DNA of 64,000 bases, taken from contig NZ_JAHLQN010000001.1 of the NCBI RefSeq assembly GCF_018919205.1, positions 2,666,001 through 2,730,000 on the forward strand, read 5' to 3'. Position numbers and translations under genes: made by a program. Positions 1-7,605 of this stretch are shown here, in pieces. The DNA comes from Dysosmobacter acutus (lineage in GTDB: Bacteria > Bacillota > Clostridia > Oscillospirales > Oscillospiraceae). Below the pieces are notes generated by a model. It did not search any database, was not told the DNA's origin, and saw only the letters and a program-made list of their open reading frames with translations. The number at the start of each line of letters is the position of its first letter. Positions within the stretch are counted from its first letter, which is position 1.

Positions 1-744
1 AGAGCAGCAAGGCAGACGCGCCGTCGTCCTACAAAAATGGGAGAAATGGGGATGTTCTCCGGCATGATGTTCTGCGCGGACTGCGGATCTGTCATGTATC
101 AATGCAGAGCCACCAACTTCCGGCGTGAGCAGGAATACTACCTGTGCGCCGGCTACCGAAAGAGCCGTGACTTCTGCGGTCAGACCCATTCCATCCGCAC
201 GGTGATCTTGGAGGAATTGATTCTGGAAAACCTGCGGGAGATCGTTTCCTTCGCCTCCCGCAGTAAGGACGAGTTTGTGAGGCTGGTCATGGACAGTGAC
301 CTGCGGCAGCGTGACCGGGATCTTGCAAAGCGGAAACGGCAGCTTGTCGATTCCGAGAAGCGGATCACAGAGCTGGATGCTATCTTCAAGCGGCTCTATG
401 AGGACAACATTTCGGGCAAGCTCTCCGATGAACGCTTTCAGAAGCTCTCTGCGGACTATGAGAAGGAAGAACAGGAGCTCAAGGTGCTGGCGAGTTCCCT
501 TCGGAAAGAAGTGGAGCTGGAGGAAAGCAAATCGGCGGATGTTGATCGTTTTCTCTCCGTTGTGGAGAGGTACACGGATATCCCGGAGCTCACGCCCTGC
601 ATACTCCATGAGTTCGTGGAGAAAATCATCGTCCATGCGGCCAGCGACCCGAAGGGCAAGAATCGGACGCAGGAGATCGACATTTACTACAAGGGTATCG
701 GAGCCTTGGAAATGTCAAAAGTCACAGCATCAATGGAAAAATGA
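1..744 (+). CDS. Large serine recombinase, C-terminal part (5' truncated by window)
   Basis: The reading frame is open from base 1, so the N-terminal catalytic domain lies outside the window; 247 residues are visible. It begins with a basic linker (RRRPTK) followed by FSGMMFCADCG and a later CAGYRK...C, the recombinase zinc-beta-ribbon. A long charged coiled coil (about residues 100-180) and a C-terminal region ending in DIYYKGIGAL resemble the DUF4368 tail of TnpX/Tn4451-type large serine recombinases. Such enzymes excise and insert mobile elements through a 5' phosphoserine linkage. Being the first gene, it probably marks the right end of an integrated element lying mostly to the left. The ATG at 37 is internal and should not be taken as the start. 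The family call is firm; the element type cannot be decided here. Confidence 0.88.
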   Translation, partial: RAARQTRRRPTKMGEMGMFSGMMFCADCGSVMYQCRATNFRREQEYYLCAGYRKSRDFCGQTHSIRTVILEELILENLREIVSFASRSKDEFVRLVMDSDLRQRDRDLAKRKRQLVDSEKRITELDAIFKRLYEDNISGKLSDERFQKLSADYEKEEQELKVLASSLRKEVELEESKSADVDRFLSVVERYTDIPELTPCILHEFVEKIIVHAASDPKGKNRTQEIDIYYKGIGALEMSKVTASMEK

Positions 745-784
745 GAAAACGGTACAGCCGAAGCTATACCGTTCTCTCTTTCCT
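743..784 (+). terminator. Probable terminator after the recombinase
   Basis: An inverted repeat starts at the recombinase stop codon (arms around GAGAAAACGGTA and TACCGTTCTCTC) and is followed by a pyrimidine-rich run. It is imperfect, so the strength is uncertain. Confidence 0.5.
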
Positions 785-857
785 CACGATGTTTTCTTAT
801 CGGGAGCTGCCTTTCGTCGTCTCTTTTATTATCATGTGGGATTGGGATTTCCGTTGT

Positions 858-1460
858 TTATACCCCTTTGCCAAATCCGTACATCTCTAAGTCTCTTCCG
901 TGGTTTTTGCAAATCTTCCGAATCTTTTCAACCACTTCATCCGTCATGGCCAACATCTCCAAAAGAAGATAATCATGATCCTCATGATAAAATAGTTCCA
1001 TCTGATATGCCTTACTGTAAAAATTATCCATTAGCATCGTTTCAAACCCATAAAAAGTAAGCTCATAGCATTGAGATTCTTTTTCAGGAATACAGTTCAG
1101 CAACTTGCGGTCTATTCCTTCCGTTGTTGTTTGCAACGTACGGCTGTCAAGAAATATTGGGTTTCCGCCTAAACTCTGATAAGTTAGAACAAATGGTTCC
1201 TCTTTTAGCTGGTACGAATCTATCACGCATGACAGCCGGTTTACGACCCTTGGGAAGCCGCTTAACAGTTGCGCAGCACATTCCAAAGCGAGAGCTGGAA
1301 ACATCATATCTCCACTCTCATCTAATGGCCTCAGGCAATACAGCGAATACATTGGATTTTCCGATACCTCATGATCATAGAACCCGCCTGTCCCCAACTG
1401 TATTCGTGTATCGTTTTTAATTGATTGACGCAGCCTCTTGTCCGTTTTTCGAAAAAGCAT
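858..1460 (-). CDS. Hypothetical protein, probable immunity protein to the upstream toxin
   Basis: A 200-residue acidic soluble protein that I do not recognise as a named family. There is no signal peptide or membrane segment. Its ATG lies 4 bases after the stop codon of the large gene at 1465-3171, and its ribosome site (GGAG about 8 bases upstream) is embedded in the end of that gene, so the two are almost certainly co-transcribed and translationally coupled. A small acidic protein directly downstream of a polymorphic-toxin-like gene is the usual position of an immunity gene. Base composition is AT-rich, matching only the C-terminal half of the toxin gene, which suggests that the toxin tip and this gene moved together. 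The immunity role is inferred from position, not from sequence family. Confidence 0.6.
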   Translation of the reverse strand: MLFRKTDKRLRQSIKNDTRIQLGTGGFYDHEVSENPMYSLYCLRPLDESGDMMFPALALECAAQLLSGFPRVVNRLSCVIDSYQLKEEPFVLTYQSLGGNPIFLDSRTLQTTTEGIDRKLLNCIPEKESQCYELTFYGFETMLMDNFYSKAYQMELFYHEDHDYLLLEMLAMTDEVVEKIRKICKNHGRDLEMYGFGKGV

Positions 1461-1464
1461 ATTC

Positions 1465-3171
1465 TCACTCCACCATTGTAATATCTATCACAAAGCTTCC
1501 AAGGCGATCTCCAGCAAAAGAACCAGCAAGTCCTAAAACCAACCCACCAATCGCTCCGCCAATCACCGTTCCAACTCCAGGAAAAATCGCTGTTCCGACG
1601 CTCGCTCCCAGTAAAGTGCCACTTTCTGCTCCCAATGCACCAATTGCCCAGCTGCCACCAATGCTTGCAATTTCCGAATACGTCTCTTTCCCAATTTTTC
1701 GATCTGCATCTTGCAGATCATCCTCAATAGTCCGAGAGAGTTCCAATACATCCAACGCAACTCCCGCTGCCAACAGTACCTTCCCGGCTATACGTATTTT
1801 CTTTGCAACACCGTCAAAGTTCCTCAGCACTTGGAAAGCGTCATAAGAAATTTCCGTATGATTTAGTTTATTCAAATTTTGAAGTTGCAGCTTTGAGGCT
1901 GCATATTGCCCTGTTTTAATGCTGCGGCCTTCAACTGTATTGATATGATAAGTAAATCCAGAATGCGGCGTATCGGCTCGAAAAACCGTTGTTCCTTTTA
2001 GATTGATACTCCGTGAAGAAAAGTCGCGCAAAGATGAAATGGAAATGCTATTTTTCTGAATTGGCACAGAATATATCTGTGTATACGAACTTTGCAGTGG
2101 ATCAATCCACGTTAAAGAAGGGACTGTGCCATGAATCAGATTCTCAAAAAAAGCAGATCGAATCGCCAGCGTCTTCTTCCCGTAGACCCCGTCCTCGGTC
2201 AGGTGCTCTCCCACGCCTATCTGGTTCAGCTTGCTTTGCAGCTGCCGGATTTTTGACGGGTCGCCGCCCACGAACCACGCAAGCCTTTCAATTTTTCCGC
2301 CCAATGAGCCGATTCCCGCGCCGCAGCGCCCCAACTCGACCGCCGCAAGCTTCAGCGCCCGCTCGGTCTCATCGGTGATGTAGCTGTTCTCCCGTTCGCC
2401 GCGTTCCAAATCCCGCTCCATCTGGCGGGCGATCCCTTCTATAGACTCCTTCAGCGCTCCGGCGTAATCTGCTCCTCCCCAGCGGGCGCTGTTGTCCGCC
2501 GGTAGCTCCCTTAGAAATACCTCCCCCTCCATGTGGGACAGGTACTTGTTCCCGCCTATGACATGGCCGCAGCCGCCCCGCACCTCTGGCTCCCAGCCGC
2601 TTTCATACGCCTTGATAACCTCTTCAAAGAAGTCTTTTCCCTTTCCCTGGGATATCTCTTCTAAGAACGCGCGGTTTTTCCCGCTTCCGCCCGCGGCATA
2701 GCCGCTCCCCCACTCCGCAGCCCGTTTGATGAGGTCTATGCACTCGCCGGCAGAAAACTCCGGGTGGTTCCTGACTCTCCAGACCGCCGCCCGCACCGCG
2801 CGCTCTGTGCCAAAGGGATTGCTCCACACAGGATAGCCGGACAGGTTCAGTATGGATTCGCACTCGCCGCTGTGCGGGCAGGATACGCCTGCCATTCTAC
2901 TGACATCATACAGGCCACGCACCTGCTTTGCAAGTGCATTTCGTGCGCTGGATTCGATTTTATGAATCCACTTTTCATTTTTCCGTAAGTCCTCATAAAT
3001 TTCTTCTGCCGCTCCGGCGGCCCGATCTCCAATTTCTTTCAGCGTTTCCCAATAAGTCGTCTCCGACGGCCGCCGCATCAGCCTGCCGAAGAATGTGTCT
3101 CGGTTCACGCGGCTCCAATATTCGCCGCTGCCCAAAATTGCTCCGTTCTCGCCTGTGGCCTCCCTGCTCAT
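1465..3171 (-). CDS. Polymorphic-toxin-like protein with PG-binding-like segment and glycine-zipper C-terminus
   Basis: A 568-residue protein. The ATG at 3171 is preferred over the GTG at 3177 because AGGAGGG lies 7 bases upstream of it. Residues 1-300 are helical and charged with no signal peptide. Around residues 308-345 a segment (IRQLQSKLNQIG...DGVYGKKT) resembles a peptidoglycan_binding_1 repeat. The last 60 residues are Gly/Ala-rich (LLGASVGTAIFPGVGTVIGG and on), a glycine-zipper hairpin like those in membrane-active toxins. Base composition changes sharply near position 2150: the N-terminal half is GC-rich like the chromosome and the C-terminal half is AT-rich. That is the pattern of a conserved trunk with an exchanged toxin tip. 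The gene is followed 4 bases later by a putative immunity gene. An alternative is a phage-tail or prophage-associated protein. Target and export route are unknown. Confidence 0.6.
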   Translation of the reverse strand: MSREATGENGAILGSGEYWSRVNRDTFFGRLMRRPSETTYWETLKEIGDRAAGAAEEIYEDLRKNEKWIHKIESSARNALAKQVRGLYDVSRMAGVSCPHSGECESILNLSGYPVWSNPFGTERAVRAAVWRVRNHPEFSAGECIDLIKRAAEWGSGYAAGGSGKNRAFLEEISQGKGKDFFEEVIKAYESGWEPEVRGGCGHVIGGNKYLSHMEGEVFLRELPADNSARWGGADYAGALKESIEGIARQMERDLERGERENSYITDETERALKLAAVELGRCGAGIGSLGGKIERLAWFVGGDPSKIRQLQSKLNQIGVGEHLTEDGVYGKKTLAIRSAFFENLIHGTVPSLTWIDPLQSSYTQIYSVPIQKNSISISSLRDFSSRSINLKGTTVFRADTPHSGFTYHINTVEGRSIKTGQYAASKLQLQNLNKLNHTEISYDAFQVLRNFDGVAKKIRIAGKVLLAAGVALDVLELSRTIEDDLQDADRKIGKETYSEIASIGGSWAIGALGAESGTLLGASVGTAIFPGVGTVIGGAIGGLVLGLAGSFAGDRLGSFVIDITMVE

Positions 3172-3267
3172 CCGCACGCCCTCCTAAAAATGTTCTCATA
3201 AGGGGCGTGCAACCGATAGGAGTTGAACGCTTTCGCGCAACAACTTATCGGACCTTCCAATTCATAC

Positions 3268-3309
3268 AAAAAAAGCCTCAGGCTGTCATTGGACAACCTG
3301 AGGCTTTTT
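3268..3309 (-). terminator. Rho-independent terminator of the tRNA array
   Basis: A strong hairpin (arms AAGCCTCAGG and CCTGAGGCTT) has a T-run on the minus strand and lies immediately after the tRNA-Lys gene, ending the five-tRNA transcript. Confidence 0.85.
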
Positions 3310-3312
3310 CGA

Positions 3313-3388
3313 TGGTGACCCAGCGGAGACTCGAACTCCGGACCCATTGCTTAAAAGGCAATTGCTCTGCCAACTGAGCTACTGGGTC
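3313..3388 (-). tRNA. tRNA-Lys (TTT)
   Basis: A 76-nt cloverleaf with acceptor GACCCAG/CTGGGTC, D-arm AGCTCAGTTGGCAGAGC, anticodon loop CTTTTAA giving anticodon TTT, and GTTCGAGTC T-arm. CCA is encoded. It is last in the array. Confidence 0.97.
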
Positions 3389-3427
3389 ATCTCTTGACGC
3401 ATCTGAAAACGCTTCCTGAAAAGGTAT

Positions 3428-3502
3428 TGGCTGGGATGGCTGGATTCGAACCAGCGAGTGAGGGAGTCAAAGTCCCTTGCCTTACCACTTGGCTACACCC
3501 CA
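3428..3502 (-). tRNA. tRNA-Gln (TTG)
   Basis: A 75-nt cloverleaf starting with U, with acceptor TGGGGTG/CATCCCA and anticodon loop CTTTGAC giving anticodon TTG. The T-loop is TTCGAAT and CCA is encoded. Fourth gene of the array. Confidence 0.96.
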
Positions 3503-3554
3503 ATATGAGGAGTGAGCAGGGGACCGGGATTTCTCCCGATCCCCATTCTCGGTC

Positions 3555-3631
<77 letters not shown>

Positions 3632-3689
3632 CACATATACGAAATTTCACACGGGAAGCGGCTGATTGATCTATATTCCAGAGAGGAAA

Positions 3690-3766
<77 letters not shown>

Positions 3767-3776
3767 AAATGGAATT

Positions 3777-3851
3777 TGGAGCAGGTGACGAGAATCGAAC
3801 TCGCATCCCCAGCTTGGAAGGCTGGTGCCCTGACCATTGTGCTACACCTGC
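3777..3851 (-). tRNA. tRNA-Gly (TCC)
   Basis: A 75-nt cloverleaf with acceptor GCAGGTG/CACCTGC, anticodon loop CTTCCAA giving anticodon TCC, and encoded CCA. It is the first gene of the minus-strand array Gly-Arg-His-Gln-Lys. Confidence 0.96.
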
Positions 3852-3968
3852 ATGCGCCCTCCGAAGAAATCGTCAGCTTTGTAAGGATACCACGAAACAG
3901 CTTTCCTGTCAAGGAGAAATCCGATTTTTTCAGGGGTAAATTGGGAAAACACGCGCCGCACGACGACG

Positions 3969-4313
3969 CTATAATACAATAAAGGTCACCCCATTGTTGT
4001 AACGGTCCAAGTCCCGGTCCTGCCGCAGCTCCGCGCAGCGGAGAAAGGCATCGCGCGTGGCCGCATCAAAAATGGAGAACGTTTCACCGGGGATGTAGGC
4101 GCGGATTTCCCCTTTCCCGTACATCTCCTCCAGCCGCCGGCGGACCGCCGTCCGGATCTTTCCCCCGGTTCCGGAGGACCCGTAGCCGTGGATAACCTTC
4201 AAAATCGGCGCATGGATGGTCCTGGCTGTCTGAATCTCCAGCGTCAGCTTCCGCATGGCCTGGTCCACGTAAGGCATACCAATCTCCAGGTTGGTCTGGC
4301 GCATGGACGCCAT
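3969..4313 (-). CDS. Smr-domain protein
   Basis: A 114-residue protein consisting of a single Smr (small MutS-related) domain. The core LKVIHGYGSSGTGGKIR fits the conserved LxxIHGxGxGxL motif, preceded by a helix containing the DQAM...L pattern. Smr domains are DNA- or RNA-cleaving folds; as a stand-alone domain the substrate is unknown and a role in RNA quality control is possible. The ATG at 4313 is chosen because GAAAGGGGG lies 9 bases upstream; an ATG at 4322 has no spacing to that site, and the frame extends to 4412 without a better start. It lies upstream of, and in the same direction as, the tRNA array. Confidence 0.8.
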   Translation of the reverse strand: MASMRQTNLEIGMPYVDQAMRKLTLEIQTARTIHAPILKVIHGYGSSGTGGKIRTAVRRRLEEMYGKGEIRAYIPGETFSIFDAATRDAFLRCAELRQDRDLDRYNNGVTFIVL

Positions 4314-4509
4314 ATCGCTCATCCCCCTTTCACCTTTCTGCAAACTCCAATCTGGCCATTTTGCCCTCTGCTGTATCAAATTCAACTTGCCAGAAGGGAA
4401 AAAATGTGGCATAATACCAGAGTCGGCTCTGCTTAAAGATGTACGATTTATTGTAACAGCTCTTTTGTCCTTTTACCAGCCTCTATTCTGGGTGAAGAGA
4501 AAAAATTAT

Positions 4510-4598
4510 GCAGCGGTATCGAAGTGGTCATAACGGGGCTGACTCGAAATCAGTTTGGGAGCAATCCCACGTGGGTTCGAATCCCACCCGCTGCGCCA
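4510..4598 (+). tRNA. tRNA-Ser (CGA)
   Basis: An 89-nt class II tRNA with acceptor GCAGCGG/CCGCTGC, anticodon loop CTCGAAA giving anticodon CGA, a long variable arm, T-loop TTCGAAT, discriminator G and encoded CCA. Confidence 0.96.
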
Positions 4599-4910
4599 GC
4601 TCAGAAACATCCCTTTTGGCACGAATCCCCGCCTGCCGGCGAGGCTTCTTAGCCGAACGGGGTGTTTCTTTGCTTTCGGGGCGGACCCACTCTGCTGGGC
4701 TCCGCCCCGATGGGGACATGGGATGCGGATATCGATTTTACCCAGTAGCGCCGCATCGGGTTAAAATCCGTCCCCATTCAAAAATCCCGTCCATGGGACA
4801 GGATTTTTTTATTTCACTCCCTTGCCGAAGGGAGCGTTTTTTATTTTCAATCCCGCCTCTTCTGCGGTCTGTGGTATACTGTACTCATATAGGACATTGG
4901 GGGGATTTTT
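4599..4910 (+). other. Non-coding stretch with nested inverted repeats
   Basis: I see no gene here. It contains a long hairpin at 4677-4709 (arms CGGGGCGGA and TCCGCCCCG, inner CCCA/TGGG), then a second long-range pairing at 4712-4775 (GGGGAC with GTCCCC, and GATTTTACCC with GGGTTAAAATC). A terminator-like hairpin follows at 4781-4810. This could be trailer structure of the tRNA-Ser transcript, a degenerate repeat, or a small structured RNA. A TATACT box at 4875-4880 may be the -10 of the next gene. Confidence 0.45.
4781..4810 (+). terminator. Rho-independent terminator
   Basis: The hairpin AAAATCC/GGATTTT with inner GTCC/GGAC ends in a T-run. It separates the tRNA-Ser/structured region from the WYL regulator gene. 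Confidence 0.7.
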
Positions 4911-5816
4911 CTGAAAAACGACCGGCTTTTCCAGATTTTATATCTGCTGCTGAACCAGGGCACGCTGAGCGCGCCGGAGCTTGCCCGCACGCTGGAGGTC
5001 TCCGTGCGCACGGTTTACCGGGACGTGGAGGCCCTCTCCATGGCGGGAGTGCCGGTGTACGCTTCCCCCGGCAAGGGCGGCGGCATCTCGCTGCTGCCCG
5101 GATATACATTTGATAAGCGGCTTCTTTCCGACGAGGAGCAGAACCAGCTTCTGTTTGCCGTTCAGAGCCTGCAGGCGGCGGACCAAACTGTGAATGTGCT
5201 GCTGGACAAGCTGGCCTCCGCCTTTCAAAAGAGCAGCCAGAACTGGATTGAAGTGGACTTCTCGCGCTGGGGGCTGCGCCGGAAAGATACCGCCCGGTTT
5301 GAGCTGCTGAAAAATGCCATATTGGGCCGGCAGGTGCTGGATTTGACCTACTGCGGCGCCTCCGGTCAGATTACCCGGCGCAGCGTCCATCCCCTGAAGC
5401 TGATCTACAAGGACAAGCACTGGTATCTGCAGGCCTTCTGCCTCCGTGCCGACGGCTTCCGGCTGTTCAAGGTGGGGCGCATCCTCAATCTTGCGCCTGT
5501 GGGCGAGGTGTTTTCCCACGATTATACAGCGGAGCTTCCGCCTGTTGAACTGGAGCCTCCGCCCGTCTCTTCCGTGCCCCTCAGGCTCCGTTTTTCTCAG
5601 AGCGCCGCCTTTCGGGTGTACGACGAATTTGACCGGGAAAGCATTGAAGTTCAGCCCGACGGCACTTTGCTGGTGGACGTCAGCTATCCCCTGGACGGCT
5701 GGGTCGTGAGCTATCTCTTTTCTTTCGGAACAGACGTGGACCTCCTGGAGCCGGCATGGCTGAGGGACCAGCTGGCCGACTATGCGGAAAAAATTGCCGC
5801 ACACCACAGAACATGA
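4911..5816 (+). CDS. YafY-type HTH/WYL transcriptional regulator, probable CTG start
   Basis: A 301-residue regulator. The N-terminus (NDRLFQILYLLLNQG, then APELARTLEVSVRTVYRDVEAL) is the HTH_11 winged helix of the YafY/DeoR-like family, followed by a WYL domain (about residues 140-230, containing HPLKLIYKDKHWYLQAF) and a WCX-like C-terminus. WYL domains bind nucleic acid or nucleotide ligands and often sense damage or stress. No ATG, GTG or TTG in this frame lies upstream of the helix-turn-helix. GGGGGGA at 4899-4905 sits 5 bases before a CTG at 4911 that begins the family-typical N-terminus, so I take CTG as the start. The first in-frame ATG/GTG (5004 onward) would delete the HTH. It is followed by a zinc-ribbon gene 58 bases downstream. 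Confidence 0.85.
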   Translation: MKNDRLFQILYLLLNQGTLSAPELARTLEVSVRTVYRDVEALSMAGVPVYASPGKGGGISLLPGYTFDKRLLSDEEQNQLLFAVQSLQAADQTVNVLLDKLASAFQKSSQNWIEVDFSRWGLRRKDTARFELLKNAILGRQVLDLTYCGASGQITRRSVHPLKLIYKDKHWYLQAFCLRADGFRLFKVGRILNLAPVGEVFSHDYTAELPPVELEPPPVSSVPLRLRFSQSAAFRVYDEFDRESIEVQPDGTLLVDVSYPLDGWVVSYLFSFGTDVDLLEPAWLRDQLADYAEKIAAHHRT

Positions 5817-5874
5817 CAGACAGTTGTCAGCTTTTGCGTGATAGAATCGGAACATCAAACGAAAGGAGACAGCT

Positions 5875-6135
5875 ATGGATCAGAAATTTTGTCAGAGTTG
5901 CGGAATGCCCATGGAGAATGCGCTGTATGGCACGGAGGCTGACGGCGCCAAGAGCAAAGAGTACTGCAAGTACTGTTATGAGAGGGGCCGCTTTACCTTT
6001 GAGGGCAGTATGGAGGAGATGATCGAGCTCTGCGTGCGGCCCATGGTGGAAAGCAATCCCGGCATGAGCGGCCAGCAGGCCCGGCAGATGATGGGCCGGT
6101 TTCTGCCGACCCTGAAGCGCTGGCAGGGCAGGTAG
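5875..6135 (+). CDS. Small zinc-ribbon protein
   Basis: An 86-residue protein beginning FCQSCGMPM and continuing to YCKYCYERG, i.e. two CxxC knuckles of a zinc_ribbon_2-type family protein. The remaining helical part contains a conserved-looking MEEMIELCVRPM segment. A strong ribosome site (GAAAGGAG) precedes the ATG. In other Firmicutes, proteins of this kind are found next to WYL or GyrI-like regulators, as here; the biochemical role is unknown. Confidence 0.75.
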   Translation: MDQKFCQSCGMPMENALYGTEADGAKSKEYCKYCYERGRFTFEGSMEEMIELCVRPMVESNPGMSGQQARQMMGRFLPTLKRWQGR

Positions 6136-6166
6136 CCTGGCCCCGGCAGGCAAACAGGAGAAGCGC

Positions 6167-6592
6167 ATGGATTGGAACACGCTCTACCCCAAAAATACTC
6201 ATCCCACCCTCCCGGAGCTCTCCGCCTATGTGGACAGCCCTCTGTGGGAGCAGCTGCTTGGCCACCTGAAAACCGCATACGGAGTCGTCCCAAGGCTGGA
6301 GCACAGTGTCTGCTCCGGCGCTCCGGGATGGAATCTCAAATATAAAAAAGGCGGCCGCGCCCTCTGCACCCTTTATCCGGCCCAGGGCCGCTACACCTGC
6401 CTGGTGTCCATTGGGGGCAGGGAGTCCGTGGAGGCGGAGGCGCTGCTGTGCGCCTGCACGGACTATGTGCGGACACTCTATGAAAAAACGAGGCTCTTTC
6501 AGGGTGGGCGCTGGCTCATGATCGACGTCACCACGCCGGAGATTCTGGAGGATGTCAAGGCTCTGATCGCTCTGCGGATGAAAAAGCGGTAA
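6167..6592 (+). CDS. DUF3788 family protein
   Basis: A 141-residue soluble protein. The pattern LWEQLLGHLKTAYG...GWNLKYKKGGRALCTLYP...FTCLVSIGG-like strand and a C-terminal WLMIDVTTPEILEDVKALIALR matches DUF3788, a YdeI/GyrI-like small-molecule-binding fold of unknown function. It lies 31 bases after the zinc-ribbon gene with its own AGGAG site, so the WYL, zinc-ribbon and DUF3788 genes may form one transcript. Confidence 0.75.
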   Translation: MDWNTLYPKNTHPTLPELSAYVDSPLWEQLLGHLKTAYGVVPRLEHSVCSGAPGWNLKYKKGGRALCTLYPAQGRYTCLVSIGGRESVEAEALLCACTDYVRTLYEKTRLFQGGRWLMIDVTTPEILEDVKALIALRMKKR

Positions 6593-6699
6593 GCGGCTCA
6601 TTTGCGCCATGTACCGCCTCCCCAGCCCCAGCACACACAAACAACCCCCTTTGGCATAGAATGCTGTATCTATGGCCCTTGTACCAAAGGAGGTGAACA

Positions 6700-7353
6700 A
6701 TGGACCAGTACTACCCCTTTGAAGTAGTCTCCCTTCCTTACAGTTATGTCTCCATAATGCCTTGCTGTGACGCGAATACCCTTTACTTCCACCACGACCA
6801 GTTCTATGCCAATGAGGTCTACCGGCTCAACCGTCTGGTGGAGCGGCACCGTCTGACCCATCTCTCTTTGGAGGAGCTGCTCACCCAGGATATCAACCTG
6901 CCCACCGCCCACGCAAACCGCCTGAGAGACGCAGCCGGCTCTGTTTATAACCACCAGTTCTATTTTGATGGTCTGAACGGTGCCAGCGTTGCGTCCCCCT
7001 CCGGGTTTTTGACCCAGCAGCTCTCCGCCTCCTACGGCACTGTGCCGAACTTCGTACGGCTGCTGACCGAAGCGGCCCAGAGCCTCCCCGGCTCCGGGTG
7101 GGTGTGGCTTGTGACCGAGTCCAACGGCAATCTGCACATAGCCATCACACGGGACAACGAGACCGTGGACCTCAATTTTATCAGCCCCATCTTTGTGATG
7201 GATCTCTGGGAGCACGCCTATCTTCCGGTCCACCAGTTTGACATCGCCCAGTATGTCCGTGCTTATCTCTCCCGTCTGGATTGGGAAAAGGCGGAGCAGC
7301 GCTATGCCCACGCCCAGGAAAGAAGTCAGCCGAAACAGAGCTTTTTTCAGTGA
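6700..7353 (+). CDS. Superoxide dismutase-like protein with altered active-site surroundings
   Basis: A 217-residue protein with the Fe/Mn superoxide dismutase architecture: LPYSYVSIMPC...TLYFHHDQF at the N-terminus, YNHQFYFDGL in the middle, GSGWVWLV, and PIFVMDLWEHAYLP near the C-terminus. All four metal ligands can be matched (His in FHHD, His in YNHQ, Asp and His in DLWEHAY). Second-shell residues do not match: the gateway His30 and Tyr34 of E. coli SodB correspond to Phe and Glu, and the Gln/Gly position before WNH is Ser. It may be a catalytically altered SOD, a structural (for example spore-coat) homologue, or use another substrate. The ribosome site is excellent (AAAGGAGGTGAACA). No export signal is seen. 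Confidence 0.75.
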   Translation: MDQYYPFEVVSLPYSYVSIMPCCDANTLYFHHDQFYANEVYRLNRLVERHRLTHLSLEELLTQDINLPTAHANRLRDAAGSVYNHQFYFDGLNGASVASPSGFLTQQLSASYGTVPNFVRLLTEAAQSLPGSGWVWLVTESNGNLHIAITRDNETVDLNFISPIFVMDLWEHAYLPVHQFDIAQYVRAYLSRLDWEKAEQRYAHAQERSQPKQSFFQ

Positions 7354-7357
7354 TTAA

Positions 7358-7399
7358 CGGCTCCGGGGCCACTCCCCCGGAGCCGCTTTGCGTCTTTTC
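7358..7399 (+). terminator. Terminator after the SOD-like gene
   Basis: A GC-rich hairpin (CGGCTCCGGGG and CCCCCGGAGCCG) begins four bases after the stop codon and is followed by a T-rich tail. Confidence 0.7.
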
Positions 7400-7425
7400 T
7401 CTATCCCATCCGGGCGAGGTTTCAG

Positions 7426-7454
7426 TTGAAGACCGGCCGATTTTGTAGTATAGT
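7426..7454 (+). promoter_or_regulatory. Candidate sigma-A promoter of the type III R-M operon
   Basis: TTGAAG (7426-7431) and TATAGT (7449-7454) are separated by 17 bases and lie about 150 bases upstream of the mod start codon. No other good promoter is seen before mod. Confidence 0.5.
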
Positions 7455-7605
7455 AAAGAAGAATATTCCCGCGGTTTTTCCAACCGGCCATTCCCCGGCC
7501 GGGACAAGCCGGTCACAGCGCCGGTCAGGCGGGGCAGACTTGGCGGGTTTTATTTTGAGGCAAAATTATCAGAGGGTCCGGATACAGAACAATGGAGGAT
7601 TGTAC

